Source of the DNA: Novosphingobium taihuense
GTDB taxonomy: Bacteria > Pseudomonadota > Alphaproteobacteria > Sphingomonadales > Sphingomonadaceae
Assembly (NCBI RefSeq): GCF_007830315.1
Contig: NZ_VLKJ01000001.1
Location: 806,001 to 870,000, forward strand
Direction: 5' to 3'
DNA length: 64,000 nucleotides
Both the position numbers and the translations under genes were made by a program. Of the stretch, positions 25,351 through 34,244 are shown one piece after another. The notes under the pieces are model-generated. The model saw only the letters and a program-made list of their open reading frames with translations. It made no database searches and had not been told where the DNA came from. Each line of letters begins with the position of its first letter. Position 1 is the stretch's first letter.

Positions 25351-26280
25351 TCAATAGCCGCGCGTCCGGTCAACTTCGCCAAGCATCGCCTCGCCCGCCA
25401 GCAATCGCTCAAGATTGTCTGCCAGCACGTTTCCGGCAGTCTCATGTCGCGTTTCCGCCGCCACGTGAGGCGTCAGGAAAATCGCGGGATGGCGATAGAA
25501 TGCGTGGGTTTCAGGCAGCGGCTCGGGGCTGGTGACGTCGAGCATCGCCGCGCGCAACTGCCCTGAATCCAGCGCCGCGATAAGGTCGTTGGCCACCAGA
25601 TGCCCACCCCGCCCAGCATTTACTACCGCGCTGCCCACTGGCATTTTTGCGAAGGTCTCGCGGCATAGAATTCCGCGGGTGCCCTCTGTCAGCGGCAGCA
25701 GGCAGATGAGGATGTCCGTCTGCGCAAGAAATGCGTCAAACCCTGCCTCACCAGCAAAGCACGTGACACCCTCGATCGTGCGCGCCGATCTGCTCCAGCC
25801 GGATAGCGGAAAGCCGAGCGGCCGCAGCATCTCCAGCGACGCCCGTCCCAACTCGCCCAGGCCCATGATCCCGACACGACTTTCCGAAGCGAGCCGCGTA
25901 TGCCGGTACGACCACCGGCCCGCACGCTGCTCGGAAATGAAGAATGGCAGATCGCGATGCAACGCAAGGCAGGCCATTGCGACATATTCGGCCATGCCGG
26001 TGATGATCCCCTGCTCTACCATGCGCACCACCCGCACCTGGGGCGGCAGCGCAGCCAGCGGCAACTGGTCGATCCCGGCACCGACGCTGAACAGGATCTC
26101 GAGATTGGGAAACTGCGCGATGAACTCAGGAGGCGCGTTCCACGCTGCGATGTAGCGCACAGCTAGCGGGTCGACGTCATCATGCCCCCACCGCAGGAAC
26201 GGGATCTCCGGAACGCGCCGCGTGGCGATATCGCACCAAACGCGTCCGCGCTCTTCCAGTCCGTGATAGAGCAGGGTCAC
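25351..26280 (-). CDS. 2-hydroxyacid dehydrogenase, glyoxylate/hydroxypyruvate reductase GhrA-like
   Basis: A 309-residue NAD(P)-dependent D-2-hydroxyacid dehydrogenase. It has SVGAGIDQLP near the front, the nucleotide motif GIMGLGELGRASLEML, the catalytic Arg region NAGRGGHLVANDLI, and the His region LTPHVAAETRHE, which is the GhrA pattern. The start is a GTG that shares bases with the TGA of the PepSY gene (GTGA overlap). It is separated from the HAD gene by about 160 bases. It may reduce glyoxylate or another keto acid made in the catabolic block, or may belong with the metal locus by virtue of the overlap. Confidence 0.87.
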   Translation of the reverse strand: MTLLYHGLEERGRVWCDIATRRVPEIPFLRWGHDDVDPLAVRYIAAWNAPPEFIAQFPNLEILFSVGAGIDQLPLAALPPQVRVVRMVEQGIITGMAEYVAMACLALHRDLPFFISEQRAGRWSYRHTRLASESRVGIMGLGELGRASLEMLRPLGFPLSGWSRSARTIEGVTCFAGEAGFDAFLAQTDILICLLPLTEGTRGILCRETFAKMPVGSAVVNAGRGGHLVANDLIAALDSGQLRAAMLDVTSPEPLPETHAFYRHPAIFLTPHVAAETRHETAGNVLADNLERLLAGEAMLGEVDRTRGY

Positions 26281-27287
26281 TTCGAGCGGATCCTCTTCTG
26301 CCACCACATCAGCGGCCCAGTGATTGCCAGCGCCGCAAGGATCAGCGCCTCTGCCAGCAGCAACAGGCGCCCAACCAGCCCGAAACTGTCGCCCGCGTGC
26401 AAGGGCAGCACCTTCATCCACAGCACCGGATTGCCCTCGGCAGGCAAAGCCTTGAGCAGTTCAGGCTGCGACAATCGGACGGAGACGACGTGAACCGAGC
26501 GCGGCCCATCCTCTGGGGCCAGAAAGTTGATGTCTAGCCGGTCGGCCTTGGGAAAGCGTACGTCGCGAATACGCGCGTGCGGAAATGCCCGTTGCGCTAC
26601 GTCGATGGCGGCATCGATCTGCGCTCCGGTTGTGACAACGGGTGCAGATTGAGCGGACTTGCCCGCAGGCAGAAGATCAGGAACCACAAGCAACAGCCCG
26701 GTCATTGCGCTGAACAGCACCACGATGGCAGTGGCCACCCCGCCGCTGCGATGCCAGTGCCGCAACCGCACCCGTGGTGGCATGCGAGGATTTATGGCCA
26801 ACGCCTTGACGATGCGCCCTTTGCTTGGCCACCAGAAGCGTAACCCGGTACCGCAGATGAGCAGCAACGCGATAGCGTTGAGCGCGACCACGGTGAGCCC
26901 AGCAGTTCCGGCCATGAGCCGATAATGCCACTGCAGTGCCGCTTCGAGAGGAAAAGCAAGGATGGTTCCCTGCCGCAGAAGTGTAGCGGAACCGGGATCG
27001 ATCGCGGCATAGACGTCATGTCCATCCGGGCCGGTCATCTGCGCCGTGGCGGGATAACCGGGCCCGAGTGGAAGGAACAGCCGGTCGAGCCGTGCTCCTG
27101 TGGAGCCCGCTGCCCTGGCCAGATCAGAAACGGGCCGCACAGGAAGCTCGGACGCATTGGGCCCAAGCCAGCCTGCCAGAGGCTCGCGAAACAGCAGGGC
27201 CGCTCCGGTCAATGCCTGCAGCAGGAGCAGAGGCGCAAACAGCAGCGCCAATCGGCGATGCCAGGCAAGGAAGCCGCTGCGTTGCAT
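26277..27287 (-). CDS. PepSY-associated membrane protein (putative metal/ferric reductase family)
   Basis: A 336-residue membrane protein. An N-terminal span (LALLFAPLLLLQALTGAALLF), a pair of spans in the middle with RFWWPSKGRI (a conserved WxP-type segment) and C-terminal spans ending in TGPLMWWQKR are typical of PepSY_TM proteins such as FecR-linked or siderophore-reductase-like partners. AGGAGG lies 1 base from a first ATG and 4 bases from a second; the second (27287) is used. It sits just downstream of the TonB receptor, a very common pairing, and may help release metal from a chelator. Confidence 0.87.
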   Translation of the reverse strand: MQRSGFLAWHRRLALLFAPLLLLQALTGAALLFREPLAGWLGPNASELPVRPVSDLARAAGSTGARLDRLFLPLGPGYPATAQMTGPDGHDVYAAIDPGSATLLRQGTILAFPLEAALQWHYRLMAGTAGLTVVALNAIALLLICGTGLRFWWPSKGRIVKALAINPRMPPRVRLRHWHRSGGVATAIVVLFSAMTGLLLVVPDLLPAGKSAQSAPVVTTGAQIDAAIDVAQRAFPHARIRDVRFPKADRLDINFLAPEDGPRSVHVVSVRLSQPELLKALPAEGNPVLWMKVLPLHAGDSFGLVGRLLLLAEALILAALAITGPLMWWQKRIRSK

Positions 27288-27350
27288 CATGCCTCCTTGA
27301 TCGGTCGGGTTGCCGGAGCGGTGACCCCGGCAACCCAGCCTGTCTTCACA

Positions 27351-29525
27351 TCAGAACGAGAACGAAGCCCTGACGGTGAAAGCGCGTGGCGCGCCTGGCG
27401 CAATCCAGAACTTGGAATACGACGCCGAGTAGTACTGCTTGTCGAAAAGGTTCGTGACATCGGCAGTGATCTTGACGTTATCGGCTGGCTCATAGCTGGC
27501 CATCAGTCGAGTCAGCACATAACCCGGGAGATAGAACGGGGCACCCGTTTCACCCAGACGCTTACCAACATAGTTGATCCCGCCGCCAAACGTGAAGCGC
27601 TGTCCACCAATCAGGAAGCCCTTGTTCACAATCAGGTTGGCGGCATGCTTGGGGATATTGATCAGCGGGTCGCCCGGATTGATCAGCAGATTGAAGTCCT
27701 TGTCGCCCGCCTGTGTCGTCCACACCGCATCGGTATAGGCATAGGTGGCGAGGACCATGAGATCGCCCGGCAGATTGGCTGTGAAGTCTGCCTCAATCCC
27801 GCGTGAGCGAGCTTCACCCCCGGCAATCGAAAAACCACTATGGTTTGGATCGGGGTCCGATGTGAGGATGTTGTTTTTCTTCATGGTGTAGGCTGCAACC
27901 GATGCACTGATGGCATCGCCCGGCGTAGCAAAGCGCGCACCCACTTCGAATGAACGGCTGGTTTCGGGAGCAAAAGGATTGCTCGAGAAATCGGTGCCGC
28001 TATTCGGCCGGAAGCCCTTGCCATATCCGCCGTAGAGCGAGAGCGAATCCGTGACTTTGAACAGCACCCCGGCAGTCGGGCTGAAACGCTCCTTGGTGCT
28101 GTTGATCGGATTGGTTACCGAAAGTGCCGCCGACCGGTTGAGCACCACTTGGTTGAAGTGGTCCCAACGCCCGCCAAGACGGACCTTGATCGTGTCCGTG
28201 AAATCCATCTGGTCTTGGAAATAGATGCCGTAGGACTTCTGGACTTCATCGGTGTTGGTGATCGTTGCGGTTGGCACCGGCAACTGTCCATAAACCGGAT
28301 TGAAGATGTTGACCGCGTTATTCGCCGCCGTGATCGCAGCCCCTGCAGTATAAGCAGGCGGACGATAGCGCTTCTGGAGAGAATCGATGTGGAAGCGATC
28401 CCAGTCAGCACCAAACAGCACGTGATGCGTGATCGGGCCAGTATAGACCTTGCCAGAGATCTCTCCACGGACGGTAGTATTTGTCGTGCTGTAATCACGA
28501 TACCGGCGCTGGCGAGCAAGATTGGTGCCGTCATTGTCGAGGATCTGACGACCAAGAGCAAGCTCCGCTTCGGTCGAGAATCCTTCAAAGCTGGTATCGC
28601 GGTATCCAAACCCGGCGAGGAAGTACCAATCGCTGCTTAGCTTTTGCTGCAATTGCACTTGATGGCCGAGCACCTTCACCCGGATCGGGCCATCGCCCGG
28701 CTCACCCAGAAATCGCGAGTTCGGAATGACACCTAGCTTGCCGTTCACCGCCAGCACACCACGATCGAACGGCACTTTGTTGTCCACGAATTCCATCTCG
28801 TACGACAGACTTGTGCTGCTGCTCGGCTTGAACAGGATCGACGGCGAAGCGACGTACTTGGTCGAATGCACCGTGTCACGATAGCTGTCGCCGTCCTGCA
28901 CCGCGCCATTCACGCGCACTGCTAGCGTGTCGCTGATCTGGAGATTGTAGTCCCCTTCGACGCGATAATTGTTCCAGCTGCCGCCCGAAAGCGCGAACGA
29001 GCCGAAGTTCCCGTCGAGCTTGGCCTTCTTGGTGATGATATTTACGGTACCGCCCGGCTCGCCACGCCCGAAGACAGCGCCGTTTGGCCCCTTGAGGACT
29101 TCTATCTTCTCGATGTTCGAAGCATCGCGTGGGCCACCATAGCCACGGCCACCGTTAAAGCCGTTGACGAGAAAGCCCGAGGGGAAGTTCTCATCGCCTG
29201 CAAAACCGCGAACCGCAAAGGCATCCCACAATCCGCCGAAATTGTTCTGCCGGGCGATACCACTGGCAAGGTCGAGTGCGGCGTCAAGGCGGGTGATGTT
29301 GAGATCTTGCAGAGTCTTGGCGTCGATCACCTGCACCGTCTGCGGCACTGCCGCAAGCGGCACGTCACCACGATACTGCTGTCGCTGGCCGACGACCACC
29401 ATTTCCTCGGCTGGAGCCGCTTCCTCTTCAACAGCGGCGGCGGATTGCGCCAAAGCCGCCATCGGCATCGTTCCCATGGCCACGCCGGCAATCAGCGCGC
29501 CCTTTACTGCGGACATAGTCTTCAT
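27351..29525 (-). CDS. TonB-dependent siderophore-type receptor
   Basis: A 724-residue outer-membrane receptor. A signal peptide ends at AALAQS. The TonB-box-containing start of the mature protein (EEMVVVGQRQQY) is followed by a plug domain with PQTVQVIDAKTLQD, FAVRGF and NGAVFGRGEPGGTVNIITKK. A 22-strand barrel ends in VRASFSF. The FGRGEPGG motif is characteristic of FhuA/FecA-like siderophore receptors. The ATG at 29525 has GAGGGG upstream and begins the signal peptide. A perfect inverted repeat (29542-29564) sits just before the ribosome site. It lies beside HupE and DUF4198 genes, so its cargo may be chelated nickel, cobalt or iron. Confidence 0.93.
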   Translation of the reverse strand: MKTMSAVKGALIAGVAMGTMPMAALAQSAAAVEEEAAPAEEMVVVGQRQQYRGDVPLAAVPQTVQVIDAKTLQDLNITRLDAALDLASGIARQNNFGGLWDAFAVRGFAGDENFPSGFLVNGFNGGRGYGGPRDASNIEKIEVLKGPNGAVFGRGEPGGTVNIITKKAKLDGNFGSFALSGGSWNNYRVEGDYNLQISDTLAVRVNGAVQDGDSYRDTVHSTKYVASPSILFKPSSSTSLSYEMEFVDNKVPFDRGVLAVNGKLGVIPNSRFLGEPGDGPIRVKVLGHQVQLQQKLSSDWYFLAGFGYRDTSFEGFSTEAELALGRQILDNDGTNLARQRRYRDYSTTNTTVRGEISGKVYTGPITHHVLFGADWDRFHIDSLQKRYRPPAYTAGAAITAANNAVNIFNPVYGQLPVPTATITNTDEVQKSYGIYFQDQMDFTDTIKVRLGGRWDHFNQVVLNRSAALSVTNPINSTKERFSPTAGVLFKVTDSLSLYGGYGKGFRPNSGTDFSSNPFAPETSRSFEVGARFATPGDAISASVAAYTMKKNNILTSDPDPNHSGFSIAGGEARSRGIEADFTANLPGDLMVLATYAYTDAVWTTQAGDKDFNLLINPGDPLINIPKHAANLIVNKGFLIGGQRFTFGGGINYVGKRLGETGAPFYLPGYVLTRLMASYEPADNVKITADVTNLFDKQYYSASYSKFWIAPGAPRAFTVRASFSF

Positions 29526-29541
29526 CGCAACTTCACCCCTC

Positions 29542-29564
29542 ATCTGTGATGTGCATTCACAGAT
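29542..29564. promoter_or_regulatory. Perfect 8-bp inverted repeat in the leader of the TonB receptor
   Basis: ATCTGTGA, seven bases, TCACAGAT. It begins 16 bases from the receptor ATG, immediately upstream of the ribosome site. It can be read as an operator (TGTGA/TCACA half-sites, but with 7 rather than the 6 bases of a CRP site) or as a leader hairpin. It is not a Fur or NikR consensus. Confidence 0.5.
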
Positions 29565-29769
29565 CCCCCTTGGTCCATGTAACATTGTATCATGGAGCTC
29601 AAGAGAAATCATCGTCTGAGCCGTCCTGCGTCTTGTTCTGTTATGTCCCGAGGCTATGCGTCCTCATGCGAATGTTGCGTCGAAGGAAGTGGTTTCAGCG
29701 GATTATAATTGTGAAAACGGCGTGACAGGGGCGTTTTGTGCCGTCCCGGTTTTGACACATCCCGCCACG

Positions 29770-29797
29770 AAAAAGGCCGGAGCTTTCGCCCCGGCCT
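29770..29797 (-). terminator. Rho-independent terminator after the DUF1624 gene
   Basis: On the minus strand a nine-pair stem (GGCCGGGGC with GCTCCGGCC, one G-T pair) closed by a GAAA loop is followed by a run of five T. It lies about 27 bases after the stop of the DUF1624 gene. It ends the operon that starts at 33573 and separates it from the TonB receptor, which must therefore have its own promoter between about 29526 and 29769. Confidence 0.85.
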
Positions 29798-29823
29798 GCA
29801 TATCTTGCGGCGTTCCCGTGCCG

Positions 29824-31035
29824 TTACAGATACTTGAGCCACCAGATGTCCTTGCGGCGCTGCTTGACCCCCGCAAACCAGCGCGTCGGCAGATAAAGCG
29901 GCACGATCAGCGCGAAGACCCAGATCCATACGGTCGAGAGGTTGTCCACGCCAAACACTGTGCCCTTGACTGGTCCGTAGAGCGCCAACGCAATGTGGTA
30001 GATCGCCTTCAGCGTGTAGAGGTGGAGAATGTAGAAGAACATCGGTGCGCCGCCGAGATAGGCCAGATGCGGCAGGACCGCGCTGTCCTGATACTTCTCG
30101 AACAGCGCGAGCAGCAGCACGCCCGTTCCCACCGTCGGCAGCAGGAACAGCAGTGAGGGCGGATACTTGGTCAGCGCAAGAAAGCTCATCAGCGTGCGAA
30201 TCTGACTGTCTGCAACAAACCACGGCTTGTCGCCATAGACATTGGCATAGCGGATCGCCACGAAGGCGAGGATCATCCCGACGCCGAGCCTTACGAGCCG
30301 CTTCAACCGCAAAGCCGGGTCGCTGCCCTTCCCGAACCACGGCCCGCAGGCATAGCCCAGCAGGATCACGCCGATCCACGGCAGGACCGGATAGGTCGTC
30401 TTGGCCGTCAGCCCCATCCCGAGGTCGATCACGGTGCGCTGGTGCAGCACCGCCCAGATCGCGTAGCCGCTGTCCTGCGGGGTCAGCACAATGCCATCGA
30501 GGAGGTTGTGCAGGCACACGATCGCCAAGCCTACGGCAAACTGGCCCTTGCGCGGCAGATAGATCAATGCCGAAAGCGCCACCATAGAGATGCCGATCGC
30601 CCAGATTACCTGCAGCCAGAAGCGGGCAGGCGGAAACTCGAATGTCTGCGTCGGCCAGGCAAGGCAGATCACCGTGAGCTCTAGGAAGATCAGGAACAGC
30701 CCGCGCTTGAGCAGAAACTCGCTAACCTCCTTCTTGGTGTGCGACTGGCCATAGAGCCAGGCCGAAAGCCCGGTCAGTGCAACGAAGGTCGGTGCACAGA
30801 AGGTCGAGAGCAGGCGTGTGAAGAACAGCCCCGGATCGGTGGTGTTGGCATCGACCGGATCGGTCACCTGCAGGTGCAGGAAGAACGTCTCGCGAACATG
30901 GTCGACAAGCATGAACAGCATGACCAAGCCGCGCAGGGCATCGATAGCCAGCAATCGGGTTCGGGCTACAGCCGTGTTGGCCGGTTCGGCAACCGCTGGT
31001 GCGAAAGACTGGCTCTCGGCGGTGATCGTGGTCAT
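29824..31035 (-). CDS. DUF1624 / heparan-alpha-glucosaminide N-acetyltransferase-like membrane protein
   Basis: A 403-residue polytopic membrane protein. The N-terminal LLAIDALRGLVMLFMLVDHVRETFF motif, with its conserved RG and DH, is the hallmark of the DUF1624/YeiB-like acyltransferase-type family. About ten hydrophobic spans follow. No catalytic function has been fixed for the bacterial members. It is last in the five-gene run beginning with the DUF4198 gene and is followed by a strong terminator. In this setting it may modify or help export a metal ligand, but that is speculation. Confidence 0.85.
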   Translation of the reverse strand: MTTITAESQSFAPAVAEPANTAVARTRLLAIDALRGLVMLFMLVDHVRETFFLHLQVTDPVDANTTDPGLFFTRLLSTFCAPTFVALTGLSAWLYGQSHTKKEVSEFLLKRGLFLIFLELTVICLAWPTQTFEFPPARFWLQVIWAIGISMVALSALIYLPRKGQFAVGLAIVCLHNLLDGIVLTPQDSGYAIWAVLHQRTVIDLGMGLTAKTTYPVLPWIGVILLGYACGPWFGKGSDPALRLKRLVRLGVGMILAFVAIRYANVYGDKPWFVADSQIRTLMSFLALTKYPPSLLFLLPTVGTGVLLLALFEKYQDSAVLPHLAYLGGAPMFFYILHLYTLKAIYHIALALYGPVKGTVFGVDNLSTVWIWVFALIVPLYLPTRWFAGVKQRRKDIWWLKYL

Positions 31036-31057
31036 TTCGGCTCCCCTCTTCGTCTCG

Positions 31058-31669
31058 TCATTCGACTGCAGGCAGGAACAGGTCCTTGTAGAACCCCGTT
31101 GTCCTCACCTTGACCGTCACGGGCGTGTCGCCCTTGTTGCGGAAGTACCAGCCATGCGTCCCGGCAAAAGGAGCGGTAAACTCCCCCTTACCGCCGCTCA
31201 TCTGCTTCTCTTCCCAATAGCTGGTGAATTCGCCTTCGGCAGCATTCACCTTCTCGCCGTGCATGTCGGCCTTGACCGGGCCACCTACGCTCGACCATTC
31301 GAACACGAACCCGTCACCTGCCTTCATATGCGCTTTCACTTCCTGCCCGCTGTGCGGCGCAAGCTTCAGCATCATCTCGTCGCTTCGCAGATCACCTTCG
31401 CGAAGGATCGTAGCCTTCGAAGGAACGGCAAGGTTTGCAGCAGGAGCATCGGCCGGCACGGGCTTTCCGGCCACCTCCGGCCCGGAAGCCATGGCGGCGA
31501 TCCCGGTCAAGCGCCCCACACCGGTCGGATCGATACCATATTCAGCAGGAAGCACGAACAGCACGAGGATGACGGATGCCGCAATCGCAGCAGCACCGGT
31601 CGCCTTGCCGAGGGCGCGGCGAGATACAACGATCCGATCAGCTGGCAACACGGCAGTCACGTGAGTCAT
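31058..31669 (-). CDS. Membrane-anchored periplasmic protein of unknown function (transmembrane anchor protein)
   Basis: A 203-residue protein with one N-terminal membrane span (about residues 21-43, GAAAIAASVILVLFVLPAEYG) and a periplasmic domain rich in Lys and His. A beta-rich core reads FVFEWSSVGGPVKADMHGEKV and FAGTHGWYFRNKGDTPVTVKV. No catalytic motif is visible. AGGGA precedes the ATG at 31669. It lies 14 bases after the HupE-like gene, so it is cotranscribed and may be an accessory subunit of the transporter. Confidence 0.78.
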   Translation of the reverse strand: MTHVTAVLPADRIVVSRRALGKATGAAAIAASVILVLFVLPAEYGIDPTGVGRLTGIAAMASGPEVAGKPVPADAPAANLAVPSKATILREGDLRSDEMMLKLAPHSGQEVKAHMKAGDGFVFEWSSVGGPVKADMHGEKVNAAEGEFTSYWEEKQMSGGKGEFTAPFAGTHGWYFRNKGDTPVTVKVRTTGFYKDLFLPAVE

Positions 31670-31683
31670 CAGATGTCCCTTCG

Positions 31684-32406
31684 TCAGGCCAATACGAGAT
31701 ATCCCGTCAGCTGGTAGCCGACGAGCACGAAGCCTGCACACATCAGCGCTGAATTGGCGGCAACTGCACCACGACGGAAGCTATCTGTCGTCCGCCACAG
31801 GTTCATCAGGATCAGGACTGCACCCAGCGCAATGAACTGTCCGAGTTCCACTCCGAAATTGAAGCTCACCAGATTGGGCACCATGCCATCGCGTGACAGT
31901 GTCAGGTCCTGCAGCTTGGTCGCAAGGCCAAAGCCATGGAAAAAGCCAAACACAAGAACCGCCGCCTTTGGATTAGGTGTCCAACCCAAGAGCGTGCGGA
32001 ACCCGTCTAGATTGTCGAGCGCCTTGTAGACAACGGACAGTCCAATGATCGCATCGACCAGATAGGGATTGGCGCGAATATCGAACAGGACGCCAAGCAA
32101 GAGCGTAGTGCTGTGGCCAATCGCAAAGAGCGTGACGTAGGCCCCCACATCCTTCATCCGGTAAAGGAAGAAGATCACGCCGACCAGAAACAGGAGGTGG
32201 TCATACCCCGTCACCATGTGCTTGGCGCCGAGATACATGTAAGGGCCGATCGCAGTGCCCGATGCGCCCTCGATAAAGGCCCGGTCATCCTCGCCGACGC
32301 CGTGTGCGTGAGCCGCCGACCGGATGGCAGTGATGACCAGCAGTGCCGCAACCCAGCCGATCCACCGCAGCGTATTTGCCGGGAGAGAAAAGGCCAGACG
32401 CGACAT
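31684..32406 (-). CDS. HupE/UreJ family membrane protein, putative nickel/cobalt transporter
   Basis: A 240-residue protein of the HupE/UreJ_2 type. A signal-like first span ends at AHAHG; then the family core GAKHMVTGYDHLLFLVGVIFFL, the FAIGHSTTLLLGV span and FGFFHGFGLATKLQD, with repeated His residues inside membrane spans. Members are found with urease and hydrogenase loci and are proposed secondary nickel/cobalt permeases. No urease or hydrogenase gene is present here. It follows the small periplasmic gene by 7 bases. Confidence 0.87.
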   Translation of the reverse strand: MSRLAFSLPANTLRWIGWVAALLVITAIRSAAHAHGVGEDDRAFIEGASGTAIGPYMYLGAKHMVTGYDHLLFLVGVIFFLYRMKDVGAYVTLFAIGHSTTLLLGVLFDIRANPYLVDAIIGLSVVYKALDNLDGFRTLLGWTPNPKAAVLVFGFFHGFGLATKLQDLTLSRDGMVPNLVSFNFGVELGQFIALGAVLILMNLWRTTDSFRRGAVAANSALMCAGFVLVGYQLTGYLVLA

Positions 32407-32413
32407 CAGCGCC

Positions 32414-32797
32414 TCACTTTACCAAGAACGTGGCGAAGGTCTTGGCTCCATCACGCTTGTCGATCAAGGCCACCACGACCTTGGCACCCGTTGGAACCTT
32501 GAGACCGGCAGCGGACAGCTTGTTGCCCGACTGTGCCACAAGTGGTGCATCCTTCTTTTCCCCCGCAGCGGTGACGGTGAGCTTTGCATTGAGGCCCGAT
32601 GCTGCGATCGGCTCATCTTCCTCGCTTACATAGACGTCGACACCTTTGCTGCCGCGGACCAATTCGACCATGGTCTCGCCCGACATGGTAACGATGCCAC
32701 CGTGGCTGGGCTTCATCGAGCCGTGCGCGCTTGCGCAGACTGGCATGGCGACGAGCGAGAGACCGGTGATTGCGGCGAAGATCGATTTTGCGTTCAT
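32414..32797 (-). CDS. Small periplasmic protein of the metal-uptake operon
   Basis: A 127-residue protein with a signal peptide ending at ASAHG. The mature N-terminus carries a possible metal-binding patch (AHGSMKPSHGG). The rest is a beta-sandwich-like sequence with VELVRGSKGVDVYVSEEDEPI. The family is not one I recognise with certainty. The ATG at 32797 is preferred over a reading nine codons longer because it starts the signal peptide. It lies between the DUF4198 gene and the HupE gene, and a periplasmic metal carrier is a fair guess. Confidence 0.72.
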   Translation of the reverse strand: MNAKSIFAAITGLSLVAMPVCASAHGSMKPSHGGIVTMSGETMVELVRGSKGVDVYVSEEDEPIAASGLNAKLTVTAAGEKKDAPLVAQSGNKLSAAGLKVPTGAKVVVALIDKRDGAKTFATFLVK

Positions 32798-32820
32798 TGC
32801 AATTCTCCGTGACGAGCCGA

Positions 32821-33573
32821 TCATTCCGGCAGGTGGGGCAGAACGAAGGAAAGCGAAGCGCGATATTCCATGCGCTCGTACTTCGCGGGATTGTCGCTCG
32901 GGCCAACATAGATCGCCATGAGCACGTTCAAACCTTGGTTGCGGACCGGAATCGTCGCGTAACCTTCGGCATCGGTCTTCAGCGGAACCTGATCCGGGTC
33001 GTTGACATAGTCATTCTGGATATCGACACCCGCGATAGGCTTGCCGTCATAGAATGCGCGCACCTTGATCGGCTCACCCATCTTCTGCGGAATGGCTGTC
33101 GCTGCGGGGACAAGCTGGAGCTTGTGGCCTGCGATCAGCGGCACCGGCTTGGTCGGCTGCTGCGTCAGGTGCACGGCATACTTGAAGTTGTGCTCGCTCA
33201 CCGTGGCACCAAGCACCTCATCGCGGCCCTTGTTGTGCCATTCGCCCGAGGGGTCCTTCGACCAGATGCCATAGTCCATTTCCGCAGCCACGATGGCCAC
33301 CGGCTCGTCGCTGTCAACAACGGGAATGGCACCTGCCGCGCGCAGTGATGTATTCACAGGCATTCCGTCCGCATCGAAGCCCTTGACCGCCTTGACCAGT
33401 GGCAAACGCTTGACCGCATCGAGATCGTCGGCACCCACGCCATAGACCAGCGCCAGTTGCCGCGCCCGTTGCGCAAACCAGATTGCGTGCGCCTGTGCGG
33501 ACGTCGAGGTAATCGCGGCAGCTAGCGTTGCTACCGCAAGGCCTGCTGAAATGTAACGGGAAATCCTGCGCAT
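32821..33573 (-). CDS. DUF4198 periplasmic protein, NikK-like
   Basis: A 250-residue DUF4198 protein with a signal peptide cleaved after STSAQA, giving a mature N-terminus AHAIWFAQ. An N-terminal histidine of this kind is a feature of NikK-type nickel/cobalt-associated periplasmic proteins. A C-terminal Ig-like segment has PIKVRAFYDGKPIAGVDIQ and TDAEGYATIPV. It is first in the operon that includes the HupE-like permease, which supports nickel or cobalt handling. No NikR site or cobalamin riboswitch was found in the 200 bases upstream. Confidence 0.85.
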   Translation of the reverse strand: MRRISRYISAGLAVATLAAAITSTSAQAHAIWFAQRARQLALVYGVGADDLDAVKRLPLVKAVKGFDADGMPVNTSLRAAGAIPVVDSDEPVAIVAAEMDYGIWSKDPSGEWHNKGRDEVLGATVSEHNFKYAVHLTQQPTKPVPLIAGHKLQLVPAATAIPQKMGEPIKVRAFYDGKPIAGVDIQNDYVNDPDQVPLKTDAEGYATIPVRNQGLNVLMAIYVGPSDNPAKYERMEYRASLSFVLPHLPE

Positions 33574-33782
33574 CGGGGCGAACTCCGGACTGACTGGCCG
33601 GAGCGTTCCGGCATGACCAGCTTATGCCACCCTAGCGGCGTATCCTATCGAAGATGTTGGCACCTCAGCAAGATTCTGTCGCACAAGCACCACCGAGAAG
33701 CATAATCCGGGCGCAGACGTATCCTGCTTGCCGCGCACCGCCACCTCGTGTCAAACGGCGCCGTGCCTCAGCGAGAAACGCC

Positions 33783-34244
33783 ATGACTGCCGCCCACACC
33801 GGCGTGATCGCCCAGACCATCCAGCTTGCGCTGGCCCCTGTTTTCGTGCTCGTCGCCATCGGCAACATCATGAACATCCTCACGACGCGCCTCGGCCGGA
33901 TCGTCGATCGCTCGCGCACCCTGCAGGCCCAGCACGCGACCACCACCGGGCGCGAGCACGATGTCGTGGTGATCGAGATCCGCTACGTCGACCGGCGCAT
34001 CCACCTGATCGGACGAGCGCTGCTGCTGCTGGTGATCTCGGGCCTTGCCATCGGCATCACGGTCGGCTCGCTGTTCATCGGCGAAATGACCGTTCTGGAA
34101 ACCGGCGCGTTCACCGGCCTCACCTTCTCGGCGGCCATCGCCCTGTTGATGACCGCGCTCGTCTACCTGCTCATGGAAACACGCATAGCTGCAAACTCCT
34201 TGCGCCTGCCGCAGGAACTGCTGGAGCTTGAACGCGACATCTGA
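33783..34244 (+). CDS. DUF2721 family membrane protein
   Basis: A 153-residue protein with three hydrophobic spans (about residues 14-29, 81-103 and 113-134). A cytoplasmic-looking segment between the first two carries the family motif LTTRLGRIVDRSRTL and IRYVDRRIHLIGRALLL. This is the DUF2721 pattern; the function is unknown. The ATG at 33783 begins the family domain; a longer reading has no supporting homology. It is divergent from the DUF4198 operon and ends 6 bases before the stop of the next, convergent gene. Confidence 0.85.
   Translation: MTAAHTGVIAQTIQLALAPVFVLVAIGNIMNILTTRLGRIVDRSRTLQAQHATTTGREHDVVVIEIRYVDRRIHLIGRALLLLVISGLAIGITVGSLFIGEMTVLETGAFTGLTFSAAIALLMTALVYLLMETRIAANSLRLPQELLELERDI

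Noticed and set aside
29542..29564. CRP-type operator before the TonB receptor
   Set aside because: The TGTGA/TCACA half-sites are 7 rather than 6 bases apart, so I kept it only as an unassigned inverted repeat.
33574..33782. Cobalamin riboswitch or NikR site upstream of the DUF4198 operon
   Set aside because: No B12-box or paired GTATGA-type sequence could be found in the divergent region.
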